Source: Verrucomicrobia bacterium LW23 (GTDB lineage: Bacteria; Verrucomicrobiota; Verrucomicrobiia; Methylacidiphilales; UBA1321). Taken from it: DNA of 64,000 bases. The notes beneath the pieces were generated by a model. It did not search any database, was not told the origin of the DNA, and saw only the letters and a list, made by a program, of their open reading frames with translations. The translations under genes and the position numbers were made by a program. Below, piece by piece: positions 34,895 through 44,044 of this stretch (the stretch's first letter is position 1; each line of letters begins with the position of its first letter). The stretch is taken from NCBI GenBank assembly GCA_003054695.1, contig QAZA01000056.1, positions 248,001-312,000 on the forward strand. The letters are read 5' to 3'.

Positions 34895-36070
34895 TCAGCG
34901 CGTCATCTTCACAAACACGCTGTTATCCATGGCGTTCTGGCTGGGGTAGAGCAGGGGGTGCGTGGCGTACTGCGGGGGCAGCATTTTGTAGGCGGCGGGC
35001 ATGGTTACGGCGGTGAGCGTTTCGGTGCTCAGCTTTGCCATCACCTGCGGCGTAAATAGCACCTGCACGGCCGCCAGTGCCTCGCGCGGGCGGGGGGCGC
35101 CGACGGGGATGGCCACCTGGTACAGGGTGATGACCGAGCCGCTGCCAGGCAGTACAATCTTCCAGTTACGGCTGTCCGCGCCAAAGCGGCGGCACAGCTC
35201 GGGCACGGAATCCACCACAAGGCGGCCGGTGGTGGCGGGCGCTGCGGTCAGGCGGGCGTCGCCGGGGGCGGCTTGCTGGCCGGCGACGGCCAGGAGCGTG
35301 CGGCGCCAGGCCTGATCCTGCTTCCACGACACGCCGGCGAGGTCGCCGCCGAGCACGTCCTGCCAGCCGCCGGGCGGCTTGGGGAAATCGCTGATCTTGT
35401 ACGCGTAGCCGCTCATCGACATGGCATAGGCCAGGGTCATGTGGTTGTCCTGATCGAAGTAGTGGCCGCGATAGCGGGCGTACACGGTATCCTTGTTAAC
35501 GGGCCAGGTTACGGTGCTAAGCTTGCGCTGCTTTACCAGCTCCGCCGCCACGCGGTCGGAGACGGCAATGAGATCGTAAGGAGGGTTGGACTGGGCCGCC
35601 TTTTGCAGCGCTTCGCCGTCCGTCTTATAGGCGTCCAGCGTAACGGCGGCGCCGGTGCGCGCCTGAATCTGCGTGCGCAACCACGCCGGCATGTGCTCCG
35701 CCGGCGCCAGAACGCGCAGCGCGCCGCCCGCCCCGCGCGCGGGCGCTGGCGCTGCCGACTGAGGCGCAGCGGGTTGCGGGGCGGCAGGGGCGGGCGCCGG
35801 CTCGCCCGCGGGTGAGGGCGCCGGTTCTGCGCCGGGCGGCGCGGCCGATGGCTCCGCCAGCGCCGGCGAGGGCACCGAGCCAGGGGGCGGCGCCGCGACA
35901 TTGCCCTCGCCCAAGGCGTGCTGCGCGCGAAGATGGGCCGCAGGCATGAGCGCAAGCGCCAGGGTCAGCGCCAGCGCCACTGCCGCAAAACCGCGCCACA
36001 AACTAAAGCGGGAGACGAAGCCAGAGGCCGCCGCTCCGCCCGACATGAGGCATCGAAAGAGGTGTGACAT
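34895..36070 (-). CDS. Periplasmic extracellular solute-binding protein (PotD-like)
   Basis: 391 residues. There is a signal peptide with a long Ala/Leu core ending H-L-R-A-Q, then an ~80-residue Pro/Ala-rich linker. The binding-protein fold starts at LRVLAPAEHMPAWLRTQ, with YDLIAVSDRVAAELVKQ and later AWRRTLLAVAGQQ typical of family-1/PotD-type solute-binding proteins (polyamine or iron ligands). No ABC permease or ATPase gene is nearby, so the transport partner is elsewhere or absent. The Pro-rich linker is unusual for a free periplasmic protein and may tether it. The ATG at 36,046 is an alternative start. Confidence 0.75.
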   Translation of the reverse strand: MSHLFRCLMSGGAAASGFVSRFSLWRGFAAVALALTLALALMPAAHLRAQHALGEGNVAAPPPGSVPSPALAEPSAAPPGAEPAPSPAGEPAPAPAAPQPAAPQSAAPAPARGAGGALRVLAPAEHMPAWLRTQIQARTGAAVTLDAYKTDGEALQKAAQSNPPYDLIAVSDRVAAELVKQRKLSTVTWPVNKDTVYARYRGHYFDQDNHMTLAYAMSMSGYAYKISDFPKPPGGWQDVLGGDLAGVSWKQDQAWRRTLLAVAGQQAAPGDARLTAAPATTGRLVVDSVPELCRRFGADSRNWKIVLPGSGSVITLYQVAIPVGAPRPREALAAVQVLFTPQVMAKLSTETLTAVTMPAAYKMLPPQYATHPLLYPSQNAMDNSVFVKMTR

Positions 36071-36173
36071 TGATTAAGTGCCGATCAACTTAGCGGCTGC
36101 CTCATTGCCGCACAATAGCATAAATGTGGGGCAGGGGACGGTGCTTCCATTTGCGCCGGACTCCCATGGCCGC

Positions 36174-37487
36174 CTACGTCAGCCCCTCGCGCCGCAGGCC
36201 AAGACGGCGGGCCAGCCAGTCGGCAAAGCGCAGGGCGGAGTCGCGGTCTTCGAGCTCGGCAACGAGGGTGCGGTTGCGCTCGTCGTCGTCGGCGCCGGGA
36301 GCGCTTTTTTCGACGATTTCCAGGCGGTAGTTGCAGGGAATCTCGGGATCCTGGCCCAGCGGCGGATACTGGGTGGGAGTTTTCCGGGCGGTTGCCGCGG
36401 CCGCGGCGCCTTTTGCGGCTTTGCCGGGCCTGGAAGTTCCGGCGGCGGCCTCGGCGATGGCACGGGCGCGTTTGCGGCGCACGGCATTGGCGGCGTCGGG
36501 GTCGCGCTCCAGCACGGTCACTCGGATCGACTCGCACTGAGTCAACGGCAACACGTTGCGCTGCGCGGCGCGGGCCCGCGTGGGTACAAGCAGGGTGCCT
36601 TCGCCGCTCGCATCCCCGCCCGCGGCGGCAGGCTCCGTTGTTGCGGGGCGGAACTCCATGTTATAGCGGCCGCTGGCGTAAGTTGTTGCGCGCCAAATCG
36701 TCAGGCCGGCGGCGAGCACCACGGTAAAGATCAGCGCTTTGGCGATAAGCGAGGGCTCGATCGGCCCAAACATCATGGAGGCGCCGCATACAATAATGGC
36801 GGGCACGGAGGCGAATGCGGCAAAGCGGCAGTAGTCCGCCCACAGCGGCTGGCGAGGCGGCATGTCCAGGGAGAAGGCACCGCTCGTGGCCGCCTCCGTG
36901 GTGCCGCGCAGGGTAAGCCCGGCGGTTTGCGTGGGGTGCGATTTCTCGCGCCAGGCACGCAGCACCCAGGCGCCGCTCATCACCGTAAACAGCGCCAGCG
37001 GCAGAGTGGCGAAGAGCAGGAAGTACTCCACGGCCGGCACGCCGCGCAGCAGCACGGCCTCCTCCGGCCGCCGCGGGTTAACGTAGGCGCGCGTTTCGGC
37101 GCCCGCGGGCAATCCGGCAATAAACGCGATGATTTCCCCCGCGCTCTCCAGGGAGCCGTAGCCGCCTTTGCGAATCACGTCGGATGTAAATTCGCGGCCG
37201 CCCCACTGGTAGCTGTAGGTTACCGCCGGGGCCAGGGAGAGGCCCCCGGCGCTGCCGCCACCGGCCACGCGGCCGTCTGTGCTGCTGATGACGCGCGCGG
37301 GCGTTTCGTCGTAGGCGTACGTTTGCAGGTGGCCGGAGATGCGCAGGAGGATCTGCGCCTCGCTATACACCGTGCCAAACAGGCAAATGGCAAAAAGCGC
37401 GGCGACCGAAACAAAATTGCTCGGCACCCACGGCTGCAGCACCGCCCACAAAAAGAGCAGCAGCAGGAATATCCCAATAACCGTCAT
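36174..37487 (-). CDS. DUF3592-like membrane protein
   Basis: 437 residues. Two N-terminal membrane helices come first. Residues about 60-170 form a DUF3592-type domain (ARVISS, SYQWGGREFTSD, then LPAGAETRAYVNPRRPEEAV, the P-x-x-P-E-x-x-V-L hallmark). Next are further membrane helices near residues 150-175 and 225-275 and a charged Ala/Lys-rich cytoplasmic tail of about 150 residues. The function of DUF3592 is unknown. It lies between the PotD-like and the small paralogous genes on the same strand, with short gaps. Confidence 0.75.
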   Translation of the reverse strand: MTVIGIFLLLLFLWAVLQPWVPSNFVSVAALFAICLFGTVYSEAQILLRISGHLQTYAYDETPARVISSTDGRVAGGGSAGGLSLAPAVTYSYQWGGREFTSDVIRKGGYGSLESAGEIIAFIAGLPAGAETRAYVNPRRPEEAVLLRGVPAVEYFLLFATLPLALFTVMSGAWVLRAWREKSHPTQTAGLTLRGTTEAATSGAFSLDMPPRQPLWADYCRFAAFASVPAIIVCGASMMFGPIEPSLIAKALIFTVVLAAGLTIWRATTYASGRYNMEFRPATTEPAAAGGDASGEGTLLVPTRARAAQRNVLPLTQCESIRVTVLERDPDAANAVRRKRARAIAEAAAGTSRPGKAAKGAAAAATARKTPTQYPPLGQDPEIPCNYRLEIVEKSAPGADDDERNRTLVAELEDRDSALRFADWLARRLGLRREGLT

Positions 37488-37526
37488 CCGTATCCGTGGG
37501 GGCGGGCGTGCGCGTAGTCGGGGTGA

Positions 37527-37841
37527 TCAGAGCAGGTTGCGCACGGTCTGCGCGTACTTCTCCGGCACGGGGATGGGGCGATGGAACTTCTTGTTCTCGG
37601 CCAGCTTGTTTACCCACTCGCGGGAGGTCTCGACGTCGTGGATAAGGATGGAGAGCTTGCCGTTGGTTTCCACCACCTCGTACTTTTTAATGTGGACGTG
37701 GATGTCGTTGTCCTCGCCATTAAGGGTTACGTCGATGATCAGGCTCTTGTTGTCGCGGTCGATCTCGAACTTGTTCAGCGTGCCGTAGCGGCTGACGTAG
37801 CCGCGCACAAACTCAACGACGGTGGAGGAATCCAGATTCAT
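37527..37841 (-). CDS. Small protein, paralogue of the next gene (copy A)
   Basis: 104 residues: MNLDSSTVVEFVRGYVSRYG and ending PEKYAQTVRNLL. The central part, HVHIKKYEVVETNGKLSILI, aligns with the neighbouring gene at 37,959-38,294 (VEIKKFEVVDRDGRTFVEI), and both end in a hydrophobic V-x-x-L-L. The fold is probably alpha-beta with no signal peptide and no catalytic motif. The pair are tandem paralogues of unknown function, about 117 bp apart and on the same strand as the DUF3592 gene. Confidence 0.7.
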   Translation of the reverse strand: MNLDSSTVVEFVRGYVSRYGTLNKFEIDRDNKSLIIDVTLNGEDNDIHVHIKKYEVVETNGKLSILIHDVETSREWVNKLAENKKFHRPIPVPEKYAQTVRNLL

Positions 37842-37958
37842 AGGAGAGAATTACGTTAGGGAAGGGAAAAGGAAAAAGAGACAGGCCGGGCGCGCGGTTG
37901 CCGCAGCATCGGGTTGCGCACTTTGCGCCAGTCGCGTCAATCACGTCTAATAAGGCAC

Positions 37959-38294
37959 TTACAGCAGCTTTTTGACGTACGGCGCCACCGACGCGGGCAG
38001 CTTGATGGGCGGGTAAGGCTTGAGATCCTGCGCCAGCTGATGGCACCAGGTGCGCGACACGCTGACGTCCGAAATCTCCACAAACGTGCGGCCGTCGCGG
38101 TCCACCACCTCAAACTTCTTGATCTCCACAGTGATGGGAGACGTCTCGCCTTTCAGGGAAACGACGATGGTAATATTGCGCTGCTTCCAGTCCGCCTCCA
38201 GCTTGTCGAGCTGCCCGTAGGGTGCGATGTAGGACGAGGCAAAAGTGCGCAGGGCCACGGTTTTGGCGGAGCCCAGAAGGTCGATTCCGAACAT
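37959..38294 (-). CDS. Small protein, paralogue of the previous gene (copy B)
   Basis: 111 residues from the ATG at 38,294 (MFGIDLLGSAKTVALRTFAS); the longer frame upstream is unsupported. The region ITVEIKKFEVVDRDGRTF and the ending SVAPYVKKLL align with copy A at 37,527-37,841. No recognised domain. The upstream space is shared with a divergent bilin-reductase-like gene. Confidence 0.7.
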   Translation of the reverse strand: MFGIDLLGSAKTVALRTFASSYIAPYGQLDKLEADWKQRNITIVVSLKGETSPITVEIKKFEVVDRDGRTFVEISDVSVSRTWCHQLAQDLKPYPPIKLPASVAPYVKKLL

Positions 38295-38468
38295 ACGAGG
38301 AGGATCAGGGGATAAAAAGGGAAGGGTGAGAGGGAGGCGCGCGGGCGGAAACCACCTGTAAGGGCGGTGGCGGCTGCCGTACGCAAGGGGTAAAGCTTGC
38401 ACGTCCCGCCGCATAAGGCAATTTTAAAACGGCACACTTTCCAAGGATCTGATACATTACCTTGTGTT

Positions 38469-39290
38469 GTGACGAGCGAAGCGCCATCCCTCTTTTCCCA
38501 CATCCTTCAGGCAGCTAAGCAAGAGCTTGCGCATGAAGGCTTTGTGGAGCTTGCCCTGCCGGCGGAATGGGCGGCGCGACGCCCCTGCGCGGCCACGGCC
38601 GGTGGCTCGGACGCTGTCGTGACACCTACACCCGCGGCGGCCGGCGGAACCCAGCTGCGCTCCTTTGCCGCCGTGCACCCGCAGCGAGGCGCGCGATGCA
38701 GTGCGGCACACATTACTGGGCCGCGCGCGGAAATATTGAACATGATGATTTACCCCGGCAACCCGCTGCGCGTGCCGGTGTTTGCGCTGGAATACATCGC
38801 CTTTGGCGGCAAACCGCGGGTGGCTGTGGTGGACCTGCAACCCGCCGCCGGCGCCACCCCGGGCGGCCCGGGCGACAAACTGACGCATGAGGTAGTCGAC
38901 GCGCTTGGCGACGTTTCCGCGGACATCCGCGCCGCCCTGGCCCCGGGCGGCGAGCTGCCCGAGTGGGCGCTTATGCACTTTACCCCCGCGTGCCTTTACA
39001 GCCGCCCCACGTGCCACGAGTACGCGGGCATCGCCTCCGACATGCGGCTGCTCACCACGGCCTTTCACCACTACCTGGCCGTGTGGCGCTCGGAGTTTCT
39101 GGCGCGAGATGAGTCCGGCGGCGAAGAATCGGCCCTGGGTGCGGTGTACCTGGCCGCCTACCAGCGTCACCACGTGCAGCATACTCCCGGCCGGCCGTTT
39201 CTTACCAAAACCTTTGCGCGCGAGTGGGCGGAGCGTTACCTGCGCGAATTCATGTACCCCGCGGACGAGACGCTGCGCGGGCGGGGATAG
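38469..39290 (+). CDS. Ferredoxin-dependent bilin reductase (HY2 family)-like protein
   Basis: About 273 residues from a GTG at 38,469 (MTSEAPSLFSHIL); a TTG at 38,397 is an alternative. The core motif YPGNPLRVPVFALEYIAF followed by GGKPRVAVVDLQP matches the P-x-F-x-x-E-x-x-x-F-G-G...D-L-x-P block of HY2/PcyA/Peb reductases. The C-terminal region GRPFLTKTFAREWAERYL then REFMYP matches the family ending. These enzymes reduce biliverdin to phycobilins with ferredoxin electrons in phototrophs and some phages. No heme oxygenase, phytochrome or phycobiliprotein gene is nearby. Its role in this apparently non-phototrophic host is unclear; it might act on another linear tetrapyrrole. Confidence 0.7.
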   Translation: MTSEAPSLFSHILQAAKQELAHEGFVELALPAEWAARRPCAATAGGSDAVVTPTPAAAGGTQLRSFAAVHPQRGARCSAAHITGPRAEILNMMIYPGNPLRVPVFALEYIAFGGKPRVAVVDLQPAAGATPGGPGDKLTHEVVDALGDVSADIRAALAPGGELPEWALMHFTPACLYSRPTCHEYAGIASDMRLLTTAFHHYLAVWRSEFLARDESGGEESALGAVYLAAYQRHHVQHTPGRPFLTKTFAREWAERYLREFMYPADETLRGRG

Positions 39291-39701
39291 CGGCGGGACG
39301 TATCGACCTGGCTTAGCGAGTGAAAAGCGAAGAATGGTGACAAAAAAAAGAAAGGGCTCGGAAGAATATACTTTGCAACGCAAAGTTTCTGCGATAGCAT
39401 CCTCCCCATGCACGAGTTCCATCCCCACGCACCCCACCCCGACTCCGCCGAGCCCGGTGCCGGGGAGCCTCCCCCCGCGGCCGGCGATCTCCACCACCGC
39501 CCGACAGGCCTGGCGCCCGCGACAGACTCCATCGCCACCGTTGCTGCTAACGCCGGCAAATCGACGACGCCACACTATTTCTCCGAGTCAACCGTAGATT
39601 TGCTGCGCCAAGTGTTGCCCATTTCGCTGGATCGCGTATTCTCCCCCTCTCAGTGCGCTATCGCCGGCTTGCCGGCCCTTCGTACGCCACGTCCCGAGAC
39701 C

Positions 39702-40577
39702 ATGAGCAGATCCCCCCGCAACCACGGCAACGGCAACGCCTTACATAATGGCGCCGCCTCCACGCTGCCCGAGCCCGCCGCCCAGACCCCGCGTACCGCA
39801 CCCCTCCGCACCCCCGCGACAACCGACGCCCCCGCCGAGCCCCGGCCGCTTACCAGCGCCGCCAAAGCGGAGTCCCTGACCGTGGTGCCCGAGCACGTGG
39901 CGATTATTATGGACGGCAACGGTCGCTGGGCGCGTCGCCGCGGGTTGCTGCGCGTGGCCGGCCACCGCAATGGCGTGGATGCCGTGCGCGATTGCGTGCG
40001 CGCCGCCGGCGAGCTGGGTGTGCGCTACCTCACCCTCTACGCGTTCTCCGTGGAAAACTGGCGCCGCCCGCGTGCCGAAACCGCCGCGCTAATGCTTCTG
40101 CTGGAGGAGTTTCTGCGCGGGGAACTTGCAGAGCTGATGAGCAACAACGTTCGCCTGCAAGCCATCGGTCGCCTCTCGGATCTGCCGGACTCCGTACGCT
40201 CTACGCTCAACAATTCCATCTCCGCTACTGCCGCCAACACGGGCCTCACCCTCATCCTCGCACTCTCCTACAGCGGCCGCGTGGAGATTATGGAGGCCGT
40301 GCGCAGCATCGCCGCCGACGTGCGAGCCGGCCTGATGGAGCCCGAGGCCATCACCGACGCCGTGCTGGAAAACCACCTCTACACCGCCGCGTACCCGGAC
40401 CCCGATCTGCTCATCCGCACCAGCGGCGAGATGCGCCTGAGCAACTTTCTGCTCTGGCAGCTCAGCTACACGGAGATCCACGTGACCACCACCCTCTGGC
40501 CCGACTTCCGCCGCGAGCACCTCGTCGCCGCCCTGCAAGATTTCGCCTCCCGCCAACGCCGCTACGGCGCGCTGTAA
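39702..40577 (+). CDS. uppS: Undecaprenyl diphosphate synthase (UppS family)
   Basis: 291 residues from the ATG at 39,702; the frame is open from 39,408, which would add a 98-residue His/Pro-rich tail with no family similarity. The core has PEHVAIIMDGNGRWARRRG (catalytic Asp), AGHRNGVDAVRD, YAFSVENWRRP, PDLLIRTSGEMRLSNF and the C-terminal TTTLWPDF. It makes the C55 lipid carrier for peptidoglycan. The ~400-bp gap before it (39,291-39,701) holds only a small ACTTTGC/GCAAAGT hairpin near 39,370. An N-terminal Ala/Pro/Thr-rich linker of about 50 residues is unusual. Confidence 0.93.
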   Translation: MSRSPRNHGNGNALHNGAASTLPEPAAQTPRTAPLRTPATTDAPAEPRPLTSAAKAESLTVVPEHVAIIMDGNGRWARRRGLLRVAGHRNGVDAVRDCVRAAGELGVRYLTLYAFSVENWRRPRAETAALMLLLEEFLRGELAELMSNNVRLQAIGRLSDLPDSVRSTLNNSISATAANTGLTLILALSYSGRVEIMEAVRSIAADVRAGLMEPEAITDAVLENHLYTAAYPDPDLLIRTSGEMRLSNFLLWQLSYTEIHVTTTLWPDFRREHLVAALQDFASRQRRYGAL

Positions 40578-40660
40578 GAAGCGGGAAAACCAGGAATAGC
40601 GCAAAAGCATCAAAGAGAGGAGCGTCGGGAGTAGCGTTAAATCCTTGTTTATTATCTCCT

Positions 40661-40812
40661 TCCGTCCCTTCCCCCCTTCGCGTTCTTTGCGCCCTTCGCG
40701 CCCTTTGCGCTAACGAGCCAGTGGGGAATGCCGCACTATAATGTATGGCGATACGCAGCGTATTCTTGCGCGGAGGGCGCGAAGGACGCAAAGAGGGGGG
40801 AAGGGGGGATTG
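40661..40812. repeat. Intergenic long imperfect inverted repeat (type 1)
   Basis: The left arm (40,661-40,710) is rich in TTCGCGTTCTTTGCGCCC-type units. The right arm (40,768-40,811) reads GGCGCGAAGGACGCAAAGAG and GGGGGGAAGGGGGG, the reverse complement of much of the left arm. The arms flank about 57 bp. It fills most of the gap between uppS and the lactonase gene. It looks like a dispersed non-autonomous palindromic element. Confidence 0.65.
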
Positions 40813-40917
40813 AGGAAAGGCGGGACCCAGCGGTTTGGCTTCAGTCGAATCGCCTCCACCCCGGCCCCGACGCAATTGCTTGCTATCGTTGCCAAAGCTT
40901 GCTCTGCTGAGGGGCTG

Positions 40918-41880
40918 ATGGCCGCGCTTTTTCGTACCGTTCCTCTCGCACAATTGCTTGCATGCGTCGCATTTGGCTTCATGCTTTCTGTCATGAGCAC
41001 CAGCGCCGATCCCGTTCCGTCGTCCACCACCGACGTCGTCGTCAAACTTTCCACGGGCTACAAGTTTGTCGAGGGCCCTGTGTGGATCCCCGCCGATGTC
41101 GCAAAGGCCGGTGGCGCAACGACTTCGGGCGGGTACCTGCTCTTTTCGGACATCCCCGGCAACACCATTCATAAGTGGGATCCCGCTACCAAAAGCGCCT
41201 CACCCTGGCGCACGCCCAGCGATAACTCCAACGGCATGACCCTCGACGGCGCCGGGCGCCTGCTCGCCTGCCACCATGGCACCCGCGTGGTAACGGCCGG
41301 CAGCCCGGTGGAGGGCGCGGCGGAACGCACCATCATCGCCGGCGAGTTCAACGGCGGTAAGTTCAACAGCCCCAACGACATCGTGGTGGCGAAGGACGGC
41401 GCCGTGTGGTTCACCGACCCCACCTACGGCATGGGCAAACGCCCCGCGGAGCAACCCGTGCGCGCCGTCTACCGGCTGGAGCCCCGGACCGGAGCTATCA
41501 CCCTGATGGCCAGCGACTTCGATCAGCCCAACGGCCTCTGTTTCTCCCCGGACGAAACCTGGCTTTACGTGGGCGACAGCGGCAAACCCGCCCACATTCG
41601 CCGCTTTAAAGTCAACGCCGACAAGACCTTAAGCGACGGCGCCCTGTTCTACAAAGTAAAGGAAGGGGTGCCGGACGGCTTTAAATGCGACAAAGCCGGC
41701 ACCCTCTACATTACCGTAGGCAACGGCATTGCCGTGGTGGGCGCGGACGGTACCGAGGACCGGATCATCCTCGTGCCGGAATCCCCCGCCAACTGCAATT
41801 TCGGCGGCGACGACGGGAAAACGCTTTTCATCACCGCACGCAACAGCCTCTACTCCGTGCACCTGCCTGCACTGCCGTAA
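40918..41880 (+). CDS. Exported SMP-30/gluconolactonase family protein
   Basis: 320 residues from the ATG at 40,918 (MAALFRTVPLAQLLACVAFG), giving a clean signal peptide ending near T-S-A-D. The six-bladed beta-propeller of SMP-30 is marked by KFVEGPVWIP (metal Glu), NGMTLDGAGRLLACHH, SPNDIVVAKDGAVWFTD (metal Asn), FDQPNGLCFSPDE and YVGDSG (Asp). Members hydrolyse sugar lactones with a bound divalent cation. The exported location suggests periplasmic sugar catabolism. It precedes two exported lipase-like hydrolases on the same strand, although the long palindromic gap argues against a tight operon. Confidence 0.9.
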   Translation: MAALFRTVPLAQLLACVAFGFMLSVMSTSADPVPSSTTDVVVKLSTGYKFVEGPVWIPADVAKAGGATTSGGYLLFSDIPGNTIHKWDPATKSASPWRTPSDNSNGMTLDGAGRLLACHHGTRVVTAGSPVEGAAERTIIAGEFNGGKFNSPNDIVVAKDGAVWFTDPTYGMGKRPAEQPVRAVYRLEPRTGAITLMASDFDQPNGLCFSPDETWLYVGDSGKPAHIRRFKVNADKTLSDGALFYKVKEGVPDGFKCDKAGTLYITVGNGIAVVGADGTEDRIILVPESPANCNFGGDDGKTLFITARNSLYSVHLPALP

Positions 41881-41893
41881 GGGGAGAAGCCTT

Positions 41894-42003
41894 TAACCGC
41901 GGATTGCACGGATCGTACGGATCACACAGAAGCAGAAAGGGATACGACAATTTCCCGCCGAGGTTTCCTTTCCCCTTCCGTTTCCGGGTGATCCGTGGTT
42001 AAA
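41894..42003. repeat. Intergenic palindromic element (type 2)
   Basis: It starts AACCGCGGATTGCACGGATC (41,894) and ends GTGATCCGTGGTTAAA (about 41,988-42,003), the reverse complement of the start, with related GTACGGATCACACA inside. It lies between two genes of the same strand. It is the kind of CGGATCNNACGGATC element found dispersed in large environmental genomes. Confidence 0.6.
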
Positions 42004-42060
42004 CATCCCCGTCCTTCCCTCTCGTTTCTGGCGCGACGTCCCCCGTATTGATCTTACGTC

Positions 42061-42948
42061 ATGAATCCCTCCAAGCTCCTGCACATCAAGCTGTTCCGCA
42101 TTGCGGTAGCCATCGTGGCCGCCACGCTCCTTACCTGTGCGGGCCAGTTGCGCGCCCTGGCGCAGTACTCCGGCCAGCCGATCCCCAAGGATGTGCGCAT
42201 TACGCGCAACATCCCCTACGTGCGGGGCGGCACGGAGCGCCAGACGCTCGACGTCTACGCCAACCCCAAAGCCAAAGCGCTGCTCATTTGGGTGCACGGC
42301 GGCTCCTGGACGCAGGGCGACAAAAAAAATCCCCCCATTTTGCCGCTGCTAAGCAAAGGATTTTCGATCGCCAGCGTCAACTACCGCTACGTTACCACGG
42401 ACCCGTATCCCGCTCAGGTGCAAGATGTTAAGGCGGCCATTCGCTACCTGCGCGCCAACGCCACCGCACTGGGTCTCGTCACGCAAAACATCGGCCTGGC
42501 CGGGCAATCGGCCGGCGGCCACATCGTGGCGCTCGTCGGCACCACCAGCGGCGCGCCCGGGCTGGATGTGGGCGAGTACCTCACCGAGTCGAGCGAAGTG
42601 CAGGCCGTTGTCGTCATGTCCGGCCCGACCGACCTGACGCTCTACCGCAAAAGCGCGCCCAACGATCCCCTCTCGCTGCTGATCGGCGGCACCGTGCAGG
42701 ATAGCCAGGACAAGGCAAAGGCCGCCAGCGCAGTTACTTACGCCAAAGGCACCGCCCCGCCCTTTCTGCTGCTGTACGGCGAGCGCGACCCGCTTGTTTC
42801 CCCCACGCACGGCGAGAACCTGGAGCGTGTGTTGAAGGCCGCGGGCGTTCCCGTAACGCTGCAAGTCTTCAAGGCCGAGCACCAGCTGCCCGCCCGCCGC
42901 GTGGGGCCGATGGTGACGGCGTTCTTCACCAAGAACCTGAGCGACTAA
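42061..42948 (+). CDS. Exported alpha/beta hydrolase (BD-FAE/HSL-like), copy 1
   Basis: 295 residues with a signal peptide (MNPSKLLHIKLFRIAVAIVA, ending A-L-A-Q). The hydrolase fold has oxyanion HGGSW, nucleophile elbow GLAGQSAGGHIVAL (Ser in G-Q-S-A-G), acid in YGERDPLVSP and His in KAEHQLP. The family splits carboxyl esters, often sugar or plant-derived esters, in Verrucomicrobia and Bacteroidetes. The next gene is a paralogue with the same layout 78 bp away, so the two are tandem duplicates and probably co-expressed. No sulfatase or glycosidase is adjacent. Confidence 0.88.
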   Translation: MNPSKLLHIKLFRIAVAIVAATLLTCAGQLRALAQYSGQPIPKDVRITRNIPYVRGGTERQTLDVYANPKAKALLIWVHGGSWTQGDKKNPPILPLLSKGFSIASVNYRYVTTDPYPAQVQDVKAAIRYLRANATALGLVTQNIGLAGQSAGGHIVALVGTTSGAPGLDVGEYLTESSEVQAVVVMSGPTDLTLYRKSAPNDPLSLLIGGTVQDSQDKAKAASAVTYAKGTAPPFLLLYGERDPLVSPTHGENLERVLKAAGVPVTLQVFKAEHQLPARRVGPMVTAFFTKNLSD

Positions 42949-43025
42949 GGACCTATTGCAAAGCAAGTGTTTGGATCACAAGCATTTGCAAGCGTCTGCG
43001 TCCCGGTAACCTACCTTTCTGCGCC

Positions 43026-43997
43026 ATGCCATCATCCCCCTTACTCCGTTATGCGCTTGCCGGCGCGTTTGCGATACTCACCGCCCTTATTGTATGCATC
43101 ATTCCGGCCTGCCTGGCCAAGCCGGAGGCCGTGCCCAACGGCACCCGCACCACCCTCAACGTCGCCTACGTGCCCGGCGGCGGCGTGCGGCAGCAGATGG
43201 ACGTTTATGCCCACCCCAACCCCGACGCGCCCGTGCTGGTGTGGATCCACGGCGGCGGCTGGCTGGGCGGCAGCAAGGAGCGGTGCCCGTTGCTGGGGTT
43301 GATGGCGCAGGGCTACTCGGTCGTCAGCATCAACTATCGCTACTCCTTCAGCACCAACAGCAAGGACGGCAAAAGCAACAAGGGCGAGCCGGAAGTCCAC
43401 ACTTTCCCCGCGCAGTTGCAGGACTGTAAAGCGGCCATCCGCTACATCCGCGCTCATGCCAAAGAGCTGGGGCTCAACACAAAACGCATCGGCGCCGTCG
43501 GCGCTTCCGCGGGCGGGCATCTTGTTGCGCTGCTGGGGGTTACGGGCACTATCCGCACTTTCGACGTCGGCGAGAACCTCGACCAGTCCAGCGCCGTCGA
43601 TCTTGTCGTCAACGCCGTCGGCCCCACCGATATCTTCTGGTATGCGGATTACAGTAACAAGGACGTGCAGTACATGGCGGACAAACTCATCGGCGGCCCC
43701 ATCAAGGATAACCGCGCCAGGGCCGACGCGGCCAGCCCCGTCCATTACGTCAAGCCAGGCGCCGCCATCCCCCCAATCCTCAACCTCTACGGCGGCAAGG
43801 ACCCGCTTGTGCCCGCCGAGCAGGGCCGCCTCTTCGACAAAGCCCTGCGCGACGCCGGCGCCTCCAGCACCCTCATCGTCAACCCGGATACCGGCCACGA
43901 CCTCTCCCCCGCCGCCGCCATCGCCGCCTGGGCGTTCATCCGCAAGCACTTACCGCCGGCGGCGGCGGCAGCCACGCCGGGTAGTTCCGCAAAGTAG
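43026..43997 (+). CDS. Exported alpha/beta hydrolase (BD-FAE/HSL-like), copy 2
   Basis: 323 residues with a signal peptide ending P-A-C-L-A, where the Cys could make it a lipoprotein. Motifs are HGGGWLGGSK, the nucleophile elbow GAVGASAGGHLVALLG, GGKDPLVP for the acid and DTGHDLS for the His. It is similar in order and motifs to the upstream hydrolase, including a fifth-strand NGTRTTLNVAYVPGGG start analogous to IPYVRGG. It probably hydrolyses a related ester. It converges with mazG. Confidence 0.88.
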   Translation: MPSSPLLRYALAGAFAILTALIVCIIPACLAKPEAVPNGTRTTLNVAYVPGGGVRQQMDVYAHPNPDAPVLVWIHGGGWLGGSKERCPLLGLMAQGYSVVSINYRYSFSTNSKDGKSNKGEPEVHTFPAQLQDCKAAIRYIRAHAKELGLNTKRIGAVGASAGGHLVALLGVTGTIRTFDVGENLDQSSAVDLVVNAVGPTDIFWYADYSNKDVQYMADKLIGGPIKDNRARADAASPVHYVKPGAAIPPILNLYGGKDPLVPAEQGRLFDKALRDAGASSTLIVNPDTGHDLSPAAAIAAWAFIRKHLPPAAAAATPGSSAK

Positions 43998-44044
43998 CTG
44001 GCCCGCCGCCAGCAGGCTGCGTAAATGGTTTCAGCAGCAAAGGG

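Noticed and set aside
36078-37517. Long plus-strand ORF opposite the DUF3592 gene
   Set aside because: Low-complexity shadow; the minus gene has membrane helices and a DUF3592 motif.
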